Assembly (NCBI GenBank): GCA_900155495.1
Contig: FTLJ01000211.1
Location: 1-53,867, forward strand
Reading direction: 5' to 3'
Length of the DNA stretch: 53,867 bases
Origin: Porogramme epimiltina
Lineage: Eukaryota; Basidiomycota; Agaricomycetes; Polyporales; Polyporaceae
The notes beneath the pieces are model-generated. The model saw nothing but the letters and a program-made list of their open reading frames with translations. It ran no database searches and was not told where the DNA came from. Made by a program: the position numbers and the translations under genes. Shown one piece after another: positions 24,465-35,773 of this stretch (within the stretch, counting starts at the first letter, position 1; every line of letters starts with the position of its first letter).

Positions 24465-26488
24465 TCAACCTGCCTGCGGTCGGGAAGGCGTTTTATAGGC
24501 ATCTAGCTGTAGGGTGGATGTAGCGCCGTATATTCCAGCGCCACGACCTTGCAGAAGAGGACGTGATGGTCGTATGCTCTACATCTCTGAGGGACTGTAC
24601 GTCGCATCACGGTGGCTGTCGCAGATTACGGAAGCTTCTGAGTTTGCAGTCAGGGAGTGGCCGACTATAGAGATATTCTCCCATACAAACATGATTGCAC
24701 GGCACCGCGCGCGTAGAGACGGCGCTGAAGCCAACGTAGGGGCATCTTGGGAGAAAGATTGCGAGAAGGCGGCCACAATGAAAGTAGCGCGCAGGAAGGT
24801 GGGCTAAGCCAAGGACATAGAGGGTCTTTTACAAATCGCCCATGACATCTGGCAACGTCGGAGCTTAGTCTCCAAAGCAAACCATGTCTGCGCCCCCATG
24901 ATGAGAGATGGCGTACCTGAGGACCTACACGATTGTCCACGTATTGCACTGTAAACCACTCAATACGGGAAGATGGGAAGGGGGCGGGGCTGGATGGCAC
25001 GGCCACATGTCCGCGAAAAGAGACCGTTGAACCACAACTGAAATAGCTCTCGTGAGCGGTGGACCTTAGGAGCTCGTTAGTCCCGCAAATGTGGTGGAAG
25101 CGAAAGCTTGAATATTTACGATAACGATGTACCTAGATGTATTACCATGGGACATAGTCGAGATAGTAGACACAACCTGGAATATCCAGGAAGCCGTAGC
25201 GCCGCAGGGAGCGGATCTAGAAAGAACGTGGTATCCGATGCAAACGGTGAAAGGGACGGACGGATACTGATATAGGGAGTTTGACTCACACTAAAGCTTT
25301 TATTTATCTCTTGAGAACCGCCTTCATGGGTAGGAGGTGCCCCTTTGAATGCGTACGCCATGCGTTGGGGTGTGCGGCTGAGTCGGAGTGGGTGTTGGGA
25401 GCACGAAGATAGGCGCCCGATCAGCCCCCTCGCCACGGAGCCGCCGGCATTGCGGCTATGTCATATCCGGTGCCGTGCCGGCGGGTCGGTTGCAGTCTCG
25501 CGAGATCTTATCGGTACCAAACCTTATGCCTCGTCGCAAGCACGCCAGACTCGCCGCCGTCCGACATCAGCCCCGTTCGCAGACACCCTTAGACGATTCT
25601 CAATGGGATGGAACATCGAGGCATTTCACGAGCATTGGCCACGAATAATTTTTGAACGCTTCGCCATGAACGCCGACCCGTCGGACACATGTCATGTCTT
25701 GTTTGGTCGAGCTGGGAGGTGAATGTGGCACGCTCAGGTGGCCGAGGTACCCGAGGATAAGAACACTTCTGCAGGAGAGCACCTCCCTCCCTATCGCCCT
25801 GAGATGGCAGATAGCGGGGGCCTCTGTCTCCACTGATGTACGTACGGCGTACGGCTGTCCAGGAGCCACAAAACTCTCATAAACCTATCTTTGTCCTCAC
25901 AGGCTAGATACTGGCGTCGAAATTTGACGCTCACATGAGATGGTGGACTCGCTGCGGTGTTCGGGTAGGTGCCGTACAATAGCCGCAGGTTGCATCGCTT
26001 GTGGTCCCGCTCCCAGCCCGACGGGCATCCAAGGTTTGATCTCAGACTCTCAGTCGAAGGACAACCAGCATTCCTGGTACCACAAGGGTCTATTATTAGC
26101 CTTTCGCTCTGCCTTTCCCAGATGACCTCATGCCCTGGCCGTCTACTCACGCAACTAAACTTGACCACCTCTATCTATTCGGCGTAGGTACTAGCTCCTG
26201 AGATTTCCAACCCCTTGTTCCGGTCCTCGGATTCATTTGTGAATCTTTATTCCCTTATCTCTATCGTTATACAGTAGTGGCTGCGACGATCTTGCAGAAG
26301 AACGGCAGGGAGACACACCGGACGCGCATGTCCTAAACATGTCACCAAATGCCTGACCAATGCCTGGAGGTTCATATACTACAATCACAACTAATACATC
26401 GCAGATCTACGGTATGTGGATACGATCCCTACCGATTCACGATGCGCATACGCTTGCCTCGCACTTCCAATCCTCCACCGTCGCGTGC
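24465..26488. other. Two-kilobase intergenic region, no supported gene
   Basis: Contains short open frames on both strands (for example 25345-25722 on plus and 26168-25791 on minus) without motifs I recognise and without a convincing exon chain. It lies between the promoter of the seven-helix gene and the 3' end of the cytochrome b561 gene. No repeats or RNA genes seen. Confidence 0.4.
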
Positions 26489-27347
26489 CTACATAGAGGC
26501 CTTCTCTACACTCGAAGTTTTCCCCGAGCTCGACTCCGTGTCCTTTCCTGGCAGAGCACGCGCGGCGCGCTCCTGCCTCAGCTGCCGGGGAAGCGCAATC
26601 ATGCCCCCAAGGTAGATCACCCACACCGCCTGTTTCCCAAGTCAGCTCGCGCGCACGACATATAAAAGACGACGTGGGAGAAACTGTCACTCACGAGGCA
26701 AATGCCGAGCCAGAAGCGCTTGCACGCGATGTTGACAGGGTGGAGGTTTCCGGTTGCGACGGCCCATTCGGTGTAGAGGCCGTAGTGCGTCTGCCAGGAC
26801 GCGAGACCGAGGATGGCGAGACCGATGGCAATGTGGAGGAAGTTTTGCGGGCGATGGCCGAGCATACGGTTCCATGTTGTCGGGATCTTGATCCAGTGGA
26901 TGAACGCGCCCAGGGAGACCTGGAGGAAGTAGAGGATAAAGAGAGCAAGGCCTGCTCGCTGAATGTGGTGCAGAACTGAGTTAGTTTTACATACACATAC
27001 TGCGTGTATCCTACGGACATACCTGGTGAGGGTCTTTGAAATGGGGTCGTCCGGACGTTGTGGTCGTCTGGTACCCAAGCACAAATGCTGTTATTACGAG
27101 GGGAAAAACAAGGACACCGTTGACTATCATATGTGGGAGGAGCCACCTAGTGTCGAAGATAATCTCGAGTGAGTGTTATTAAGAAAAAAAGCAGTAAAAA
27201 GAGGACTTACCCGCGTTTAAATGCACGCATGTACCGAGCAATGCATACACCTATTGGCAGGCCGAAGAAGTACGCAAAGAAAGCTATGTGTGCATGAATG
27301 CGCGCTTTAGTCTCGAACGGGGTCAGCGGAACTATCGCAGTCGTCAT
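26489..27347 (-). CDS. Cytochrome b561 domain protein, short form
   Basis: Four exons on minus: 27347-27211, 27146-27023, 26958-26695, 26629-26489; 221 residues, phases consistent. Five or six membrane helices with histidines placed as in the FRRS1-like cytochrome b561 group: IHAHIAFFAYFFGLP, LLPHMIVNGVLVF, FKDPHQ, GAFIHW, NFLHIAIGLAILGL and QTHYGLYTEW. These proteins carry electrons across membranes through two haem b groups held by histidine pairs. Basidiomycetes often join the domain to an N-terminal DOMON haem domain; here the helices start right after the ATG, so no DOMON or signal peptide is present. The tail is polar (Lys, Ser, Glu) and probably cytoplasmic. Partner and substrate are unknown. 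Confidence 0.85.
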
Positions 27348-27664
27348 TTTTTAGTGGAGGGATGCGTTGAAGGTCGTTACCAAGGGGCGGGGAAGAGGCA
27401 GGGGAGTCGCGCGGAGAGTCCGATTATAAGACAAGTAAGGCCATGAACGGACCGCGTTTCTTCCCAGGGATACACTGGCGCTCGAAGTCAATAGAAGGTT
27501 TGCTAGTATCGGTATGGGAACCAATCGCTGCATCTGGATGTTCCGCGGCGGGGCAAAAGGGGCATCGCGGCCAGAAGGTGACGGAATGAGAAGATGGCTC
27601 GAAAGAGAAGCGTAGCCCCTGGTGGTAGCCGTCATATCGATTGTTGGAAGGCTGTTCCGCCGGT

Positions 27665-27835
27665 CATGACGGATGTTCGCAGGCGGTCCTCTCTTGCATC
27701 GCACAGAGAGACCACAGAAGACGCACTGCTGCAGCTGAAGGGGGCCGCCGCAGCATGATCTTGAGATCATGGCTTCTTAACACCGCAGCAGCTCGAAGTC
27801 GTGGAGCTGATTGGGGACGGGCAGAACCATCTCGT
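27665..27835 (-). repeat. Partial copy of the 29.65-29.80 kb repeat
   Basis: Shares the order of sub-motifs with 29650-29799: GCAGGCGGTCCT, then a CCACAGAAG block, CACTGCTGCAGCTGAAGG, and a later GCAGAACC block. The copies are diverged, with many substitutions and small indels. Confidence 0.6.
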
Positions 27836-29044
27836 CCAGCCAGTTCACAGCTGACGCGTGACGAGTTAAACTAGCCCTGGACTTCACACGGCCGTACTTG
27901 ACCTTTCCTTCAGCTCGGTGTTCGACCCCGAGATTGGGCAACTCGTCCAGAGCATATCCTCTTCGTCTCGGACCCACCTCAGGTACCTAGACCGACCGGG
28001 TTATATTATAAATACCACAGTACACTCTCAACACTAATATCACAAAATTAGAGAACCTACTCATTTCTTCCAACGTTAACAGGCTCTTCATTTTGCTTCA
28101 CGAATATCTCCATTCCTATCGCAATCTGTCTCGCCAGGTACAACATGGCTTAGGACCGGATGCATTGGAGCGGATCATAGAGCGGGAGCATTCTGCAAAG
28201 CGCTATGCTGGTCTTCTCGGCGGCCTGCTACCTCGCGATTACATGCCCTCACTTCGAACCAGTTCTCCGACCACCCGCAGCACGGCCCTCTGCCGCTTCC
28301 GGCTATAAGACGTACACGCTGGGCTGCGTCGCCCCTACCAATCACATCCGGTGCGGGTATGACAGTGAGAACCAGGACGCGAGTGCGTCATCGGAAGGTA
28401 AACAAGTCACCGGTGGGACTCTGCAATCGGATTCGGTGGACAGGAGGTGGATGGAATCGATGGACCGACTGACGGATGCGCCCCCTCAAACGACTATTCT
28501 GGGAGACGCCTCTGGGATACGCGAAGTACATGTGAGAGACTCGTTTATATCCACCTGCATAGAGATCAAAGGTGGCTCAGCACGGCGTGCCACGTAGTGG
28601 GCAGGTATAGACTGAGCGAGCAGCTGCCGCGTTGTACGAGCTAAGGGCCACGATGGGCTAGGATTGAAGGTGAAATGGCTTAGCGACGTGTTTCGGCTCA
28701 GAGACTCCACGTGCACGATCGGAGCTCGTCCGTTATATAGTATCCATGAGCGAAAGAAGGAGCAAGCATACTTGCGCACGGGGGAAATGGCTTATTATTG
28801 GATAAGTGTCAAGTCAAGGGACATACAAGTATACGCAAAAACACGTGGAACGTACGATTACACGCAAATGTACGGATAGAGCACTTTGTCTTCGAGAGCT
28901 CTCCCATATGGCAGGTCGCGCGGGGCCACTGGTGCGGAGGTGAAGTGCCGGAGGAGACCACACTCGGCGGCGACAGTACCTCCCCTACCGCAACCCTTGG
29001 CCCCTTTCCCCTCACGCCCTCCCTCACTCACACCGCCGACCAAC

Positions 29045-29530
29045 ACTTGAAGTTATGGCATACTCACCGGCACGCCTTCCTTTCCCGCCCGGGCTCGCTG
29101 CGCGCTGACGTTCGTGCTGTCCGGCCTATGCCGTCGACGCACCAACGCACAAAAGCGTCACTGTGGAGGTAGTGTAACCCATGAGGCTTACCTTCCGCAC
29201 ATAGTCGACTTTCTCTCTATGGAAGGCTAGCGGTGCACGACATTAGTAGAGCCCTTTGAATTGTAGACTGTGCATAGTGAAGAGAGGTCAGCGCGTGAGC
29301 TTTGTACAGGTGTTATAACCTACGCTGGTGTGGGGATAGATGTGCAGATTTATCGTGTTTCTCACCTGGTTTCGGACTGTCTCTTACTTTAAGGTGTCAG
29401 TAGAGTCTTGAAGCAGGCCAGGAGGAAGCGGGGAGGTGGTGACGCGTCTGCCGGGATGGCCCATGTAGGAAGTTATTTCCCACGCCACGCCGCGCAAGAC
29501 ACGCAGTCGCCACGTCTCGAGGTCACCAAG
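29045..29530 (+). repeat. Dispersed repeat copy upstream of the NLR
   Basis: Aligns by eye with 35853-36290 and 46138-46600 in the same orientation. Shared landmarks are a TATGGCATACTCAC-like start, GCGTGAGCTNTGTACAG (29290 region), a track ending in tcACTNANTT, and a GCAAGCAGGCC-like block followed by a TAGGNAGTTNNTTCCCACGCCA block. Identity is only moderate. No terminal repeats or transposase were seen. Confidence 0.65.
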
Positions 29531-29649
29531 TAAGACAAGGTGCGAGGTGGGCACAAGGAAACGGGCGCCGGGGTCAAGGACGGCTCCCGAAACCCACAAA
29601 GACTCACGAAGATCAGGGTTCCGACGCCGACCGCAACGGACATTCACAG

Positions 29650-30089
29650 GCGGCCCTCCCAAGCACCGCCCGGAGACACCACAGAAGGTGCACTGCTGTA
29701 GCTGAAGGGCGCCGCAGCATAGTCCTCGAATGACGGGCTATTAGCACCTCAGTAGTTCTACTTAAATCATGGAGTTGAACAGGTGACGGGGAGAACCGTC
29801 GCAGACGACGGTAGCCCAAATCAGGAGCGGGATCATCGGAGTGTGAATTGGCCGAGCTTGCGTATACCTCGCAGATACTTCAAGCTGCAATTGAGGTCAA
29901 TGGGTTTTGAACTCCGCTGTGGCTGAAGCGCCAGTTGCAGCGGTTCTCCCCGCTATCACCTTTTCAACTCCACGATTGAGAGCTGCTGCGGTGCTAAGAG
30001 CCCACCGTGTCAAGGCGGCGGCGGCGGCCACCTTCAGCTACAGCGGTGTACTTTCCGTTGTGTCTCCGGGCGATGTTTGGGAGGGCCGC
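29650..30089. repeat. Imperfect inverted repeat, arms about 150 bp
   Basis: Arm 29650-29799 is matched in reverse complement by 29940-30089. CGGGGAGAACCG on one side pairs with CGGTTCTCCCCG on the other, and the outer ends share GCGGCCCTCCC with GGGAGGGCCGC. TTCAGCTACAGC and TGTCTCCGGGCG are also shared. The spacer is about 140 bases. A transcript could fold into a long imperfect hairpin. Confidence 0.7.
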
Positions 30090-30570
30090 TTATGGAGGCA
30101 GAGGCATGGTGCGTGCAGGGTCGGATTCTGTTGTAGGTGTGCGTATTCAGTATCTGCTAATTCGAACCCCCCTTTCTAGTTTCTGCCGAAGGGATAGCAT
30201 ATACGACTATAAGAGACCTCATAGATGACAATCTTATCATCGATACACCCAGTGACTCGCTCTTAGTCGTATACTAGCACACCCACGGAGACACGCTTCC
30301 GCCGCCTTTCGATCATTAGGCTTGGGCGTTCATAGGGCGCATCATCTGCTTCTTGGACACAAGGACCTCTGCCCCGTACGGCCTGTGCTCGTTCTGTGCG
30401 GTCGCGCGTGCAAAAGGCCTCCGCACCCCTCAGAGGCAATGAAACCTTATACACCGTCGAACAGCCTCACTGTCCCCGCCTCTACAATGATAAGCCCTGT
30501 ATTCTTGCTCTTGGATTTCCTCTTCACTCCCTGAACCCTCCCATACACATTACCTAGGCCCTATCACGAC

Positions 30571-33500
30571 ATGGAAGCATGGAGGGTCATCACGAAGACG
30601 CTGCGTCGTCTCTGGTGCGCCTCGAATCCCGACTCTCCGCCACCGCAGACGTCCCCAGCTGTCCCTTCCCACCCAGCAAGGGTGAATACTCGCCCCGCTG
30701 CACTCCCTGCGCGTCCGATCATGCACAGTGGAGGGAACAAGAAGCAGTCACCGGTAGTCGGAGCACCTCCTGTCACTATCTCGAACGCTGACCCCGAAAC
30801 ATCTCGCGCCCCGCCAACCAAACAATCCGAACCGCCTGGGCCGTCGGGAATGCCTCCCGAAGTGCCGAGCACACCTCCAGTAGCTGATAAGCTAGCACAT
30901 GATGCAGACACCCCCGACCATCTCCTCAACTCCACCACGATATACCGTAGTAGGCCCCCAACCTCACCTCAGCACAGCTGGCAAGACTTCAAGAAGACGG
31001 CCAAGGGGGCCCTGTGGAGTATACTCAAGATCGCAAAGGAGGCCTCATCTCCTCTACCAGCCCTTGAAGGAGTCTTGGGTGGGGTGGTAGCATCAGTGGA
31101 AATCTTGAACGTGAGTACGAGATAGCCAGTAAGCAGGATACGTCGCATAACTCCGTTTTCCGACAGAAATACAGCGCGAATAAAGATAAAATACGCAAGT
31201 TCGATGGACGTGTTCGCCCCTTAGTACAAATGATCGAAGATCTTCCTGATACCCAAGATTGCCCTTGGGAGATTTCACAGCAACTAAACCGCTTCACAGA
31301 GTATGCCCCTCTGTTCGTGAACGTCTCTCACGCTAACACCTTGACTGACAGAGAAGCAGCACAAGTTTCCAGGGCTGTGAAAGACCTGGATCGCCCCGGA
31401 TGGGTTACACAAGTAGCACAAGTTGAAGCTATCGCTGAGGAGTTAAATGACCACATCAAAACGTTGTCCTCACTCGTCGACCGCCTCACGGTGCGTGAGC
31501 GGGCCACGCTCTTACACGGAAAAAGCCATGGGTTTGAACTGATACTCGAATATGTCACCAGGTAGAAGCAATCCTCCGTAGCCAGATCACTCTTGAGGTT
31601 CGTTCTCTCATGTGATAATTCTAGAGTCGAGCTTCTGACGTGTCGTCTTCAAATTTTGAATAGAAGCAAACAAGGAGCACAGGCAAGTCTCCCGTTAGGT
31701 GACTCTCATGACTACTGACATTGCTTCCCAGCGCTCAAGGAGCTCAACCACGTGAGCGACGCGCGGTACGATGACGGAGAGAGCAATCGAGTCGGATGCA
31801 TGGAGTCCACAAGGAAGGAGGTCCTATCAGCAATACAGTACTGGATAGCTGGAGAAGCGGAGCAAGACAAGTCCATTTCCTACGCGCTCTTCTGGATATC
31901 GCGGACATCGACCATCTTGTGGATTCACGGCCTCGCGGGCTCCGGAAAAACCACCATCGCATATAGTATGGCCTCGTGGTGTGATCTCGAAGGGCGCCTC
32001 GGTGCGAGCTTCTTCTGCGCACGTACCGGTGGTCGTACCGCAGTGCATCGAATCTTTCCCACAATCGCACATCAGCTTGCTGCGTCCAATTCTGCATTCG
32101 CGAGTCAAGTCATGAAGGCGCTCTCCGCTCATCCCGACATCCACCGCTCTCAGCCGTTGAAGCAGCTCGAGAAGCTCATCGTCGAGCCTCTACGAGCGAT
32201 GAAGGACACTTCTCTCCTCCCCCAAGTCGTCATCATTGATGCGCTCGACGAATGTCATGACGAGGAAGCGGTATCAGTCATTCTCGTTGCACTCTCGCAG
32301 TTCGTGGACGACATTCGCCCCCTCAAGTTCATCATTACCAGCCGACCAGAATCTCGCATCGTGAAGGGGTTCCGTTACGACTCCCTCCTTGAAAGTACCC
32401 ACATCTTCCCTCTTAACGAAGTCCCTCCTGAGATCGTGGAGCAAGACATGGCTATATACGTAGAAGAACGGCTCAAGGCAATTAGGAAGGACTACTCCGA
32501 GGACGAGTCCTGGCCGACCGATGCTGAGAAGAAAATGCTGATCTTCCTCGCTCATGGACTTTTCATCTTCCTCGATACTGCCATGAGGTTCATTGCCGAT
32601 GTGAAGGGAAACAATCCGTGGGAGCGACTGAACATTGTGCTTCAGATGCTGGGGACCCATAAGGACTCGCCCTTGGCCTCTCTCTACGGGCTCTATGGTG
32701 GTGTCTTTGACGCCATTATCACAGATGATGCAGATCCGGCGATGGTGGCAGAATTGAAGTCAGTTGTGGGTTCCGTTGTGCTCTTGAGGGACCAGCTGTC
32801 ACCCTTAGCTCTAGACACCTTCCTCGGACTACGCAATGGAACGGCGACACGGAACTTATTGCTGCTTCACTCTGTCGTATCTCTTCCACAGTCCTGCGAC
32901 GGAGTCATACAGATCATCCATCCCTCATTTTCCGACTTCCTCCTCGACACTACTAGACGCACACATCCAGGCCTGGTCATTGACTCTCCTCAACATCATG
33001 CCGACCTCACTAAGCGCTGCTTCGAGACGATGTCACATGCGCTCTGCAAGAACATCTGTCGAATTCCTTCAAATCAAATATCTTTCGCCAATAGGGACTT
33101 TTCCGATCTTGCAGCACGTGTCCACTCCTACATACCTTCACATGTTCGATACGCTTTACGCCACTGGGCCTACCATCTTAACAAGTCCACGGTTAACTCG
33201 GGAACCCTCGATCTTTTGAAAATGTTCTGTGAGAAGCAATTATTGCATTGGCTCGAGGGCCTCAGCCTCATCGACGACATGCCCGTCGCCGTGGAAGCTC
33301 TGCAAACTGTCCAGCGCACTCTCTCAGTATGTAAAATGTCTTGAAGTAAGAAGCTGCGTACTAAATTTCATTCCACTATGCGTGGTTATCTCCTTAGAAC
33401 ATCATCCTCAAGGTGCCAACAGATATAGTTGACCTATTGGGCGACTGTGAGCGCATGACTCGCCAATGTTATGCTGCCATCAGCGCCACCGCCTCGACAG

Positions 33501-35773
33501 TGTATACATCCGGTCTTCCAACTTGCCCATCGAGGTCTACCATACGTAGGGTGTATGAGCATGATTTTGACGGCAAGATCACCATCCCTGTAGGGCTACC
33601 TTCGGGTTGGAGCGCGCATGTCACCACAATGGAGGGCCATACCGACGAAGTCCATTGCGTGGCTTATTCTCCGGATGGCGAACGCTTGGTCACCGCGTCT
33701 AGTGACAAGACGATTAGGCTTTGGAGCGCTCGCACCGGAGCGGAGCTCCTTACTCTCAAGCAGGAGGATACTGTGCTGAGCGTCACGTTCTCGCCTAACG
33801 GGAAGGATTTACTGGCCGGGTTCCACAGTGAGGCGCTTCTCTTATTGGATGCTCAGACGGGGATATGTCTATCCTTGCAGCCCCATTCGAACCGGCCTAT
33901 CTCTAGTTCACGTTCCAACTGGGTACGCTCCGTAGCCTACTCGTACCAGGGGAACTATGCCGCATCAGCCTCCAACAAGACAGTCAAATTGTGGAACACG
34001 CAATCTGCGGAAATACATCCTACAGCCACTCTCGAAGGTCATACCGGTTACGTCAGTTCTATAGCATTCTCGCACGACGGAACATTCTTGCTCTCCGGAA
34101 GCTACGACAAGACGTGCAGAATGTGGAGGCTCCATGACTCTTCCCACCTTCACACCTTTGAGCACGACTTCGGGGTCAAGGCTGTTGCCATTTCTCCTAA
34201 CGACAGTACAATCGCATGCGGTGGTGGAAAGGCGATAATTCTGTGGGCTTTAGGCACCTCGGGTTCAGACCCCCTTAGGCGGCTGGAGACGGTGGGTGAG
34301 GTTTGGGCACTTGATTTCTCACCTCGAGGCATCTCCCTCGCTGTAGGGTGCAAGGTTGAAGGGGGATCCTCTATTCATCTTTGGGACCTCGCCACCGGAT
34401 ACCCGCTTGGAGAATCCGAGGAGATACTCGGGGAACGAATCTGGCACCTGAGATTTTCCCCCGACGGCGCCAACCTCGTCTCCTCTCATAACAGGACAGC
34501 GCGCACGTGGGACACCGTTGTGTTGCAGACCCATAGTCCCGCGGTTTCAAGCGACCCTACACCCACGAGCGACGCGATCCAGACAACGGTGTGCACCGTC
34601 GCGTTCTCGCCACACGATACAAGTATCATGGCTGCTGCACTTCAAGACGGAACGATCCAGGAGTGGGATGTGTCGTCGTCTAAGCTCGTCAACACCATGA
34701 CGCGTCCAGATACCACATCTCTCCGCACAGAGATAGTTGCGTTGTCGTGGTCTTTCGATGGGTCTCGTCTCGCACTTTCAGGCCGAGAGGATCACTCTAT
34801 TGTCCTCTACGATCGGGAATACAGCAACTCAGCCTCGGTGCTTTCTGGACACGGAAACGTAGTAGTACAGACCGTGTTTGCACCGAATTCTAGGCAGCTC
34901 ATCTCGGGCTCTCTGGATGGAACAATCCGGGGTTGGGACGCAAATAAAGGGCACGACGTGGTGATATATCGTGGGGCATGCGACATCTGGGCTCTCGCGG
35001 CCTCGTCGAGGAAAGGGCACATCCTCTTCTCATCCTTGGACGACAATCCTATATCGGGATCCGGATCACACCAGGCAGTAGAAACGAAATTGTGGCATCC
35101 GTTTTCTCGATGGGATCAACCGCGCCGCGGCAAGGGGTACCCCACTATACGCCTTTACGACCTCGCATCAAACGGCCTCTTGTGGGAAATCAACCATACA
35201 CATGAGATTAGCTCCATCGCATTCTCCTCGAACGATCAGCGTATGGTAGGAGCAAACAGCGATGGGAGAGCATCTCTATGGGACGTTACTCCCCCCCATC
35301 CTCCGCCCTTGAGCTCCCAACTAGCCTCTACCAAGGCCAAGACATCCCCCAACCTTCTAATCAATTTCAACCTCTGCACTCAAAGCGCCAAGAGTCTAGT
35401 GAACCACATAGCGTTCTCTGCGGATAGTCGTGCGGTCGTCACATATAACAAGTACACCCCAATTTCATCACTAGACTTGCCGCCCATGGAGAACGGGGAC
35501 ACCTCTCGGTCTCAATCCACACCTCATCCCGACAATACCACTTCGTCGTGGTTTCCGAGCTACTATGTGGAGTCAGATGGATGGATCTGGCGTGTTAGGG
35601 CCGACGGAGAGCGCAGTCGTGTGTGGTGGCTGCCTTCCATCTACAGGTTTAATCCGAGCCAAAATGCCCTTGGCTACGAAGTACGCGGAGGATGGGACAT
35701 TCGCGGTGATCGAATAGCGCTTGCGACTAATGACGGTCGATTAGTTGTTGTTGACGCGTCGGACATTCAATGA
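30571..35773 (+). CDS. NACHT-WD40 NOD-like receptor (STAND NTPase)
   Basis: Exons 30571-31110, 31167-31300, 31352-31561, a micro-exon, 31732-33326, 33398-35773; about 1620 residues. The N-terminal 180 residues are proline-rich, then a helix (SWQDFKKTAKGALWSILKIA) and a predicted helical region to residue 300; no effector domain I recognise. The NACHT NTPase has P-loop GLAGSGKTT (near residue 365), Walker B VVIIDALDEC and IITSRPE. From about residue 900 about twelve WD40 blades follow (e.g. GHTDEVHCVAYSPDG, SSDKTIRLW, GSLDGTIRGW). In fungi such proteins sense non-self or microbes and signal after oligomerising; that is family knowledge. The junction before the NACHT exon is unsure: an 8-nt exon with a GC donor (AG|GCAAGT at 31681) or a 23-nt exon both restore phase. 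The 51-nt intron 31301-31351 is in frame without stop, so retention is possible. Confidence 0.88.

Larger units (their letters stand above)
27348..30570. other. Repeat-bearing intergenic region before the NLR gene
   Basis: 3.2 kb without a supported gene. It holds a partial repeat copy (about 27665-27835), a longer copy of the NLR-flanking repeat (about 29045-29530) and an inverted repeat (29650-30089), listed separately. The rest (27835-29045 and 30090-30570) has only short frames. The final 100 bases are probably the NLR core promoter. Confidence 0.5.

Noticed and set aside
29045..29530. LTR or DNA transposon
   Set aside because: No terminal inverted repeat, target-site duplication or transposase/reverse transcriptase coding was seen around any of the three copies.
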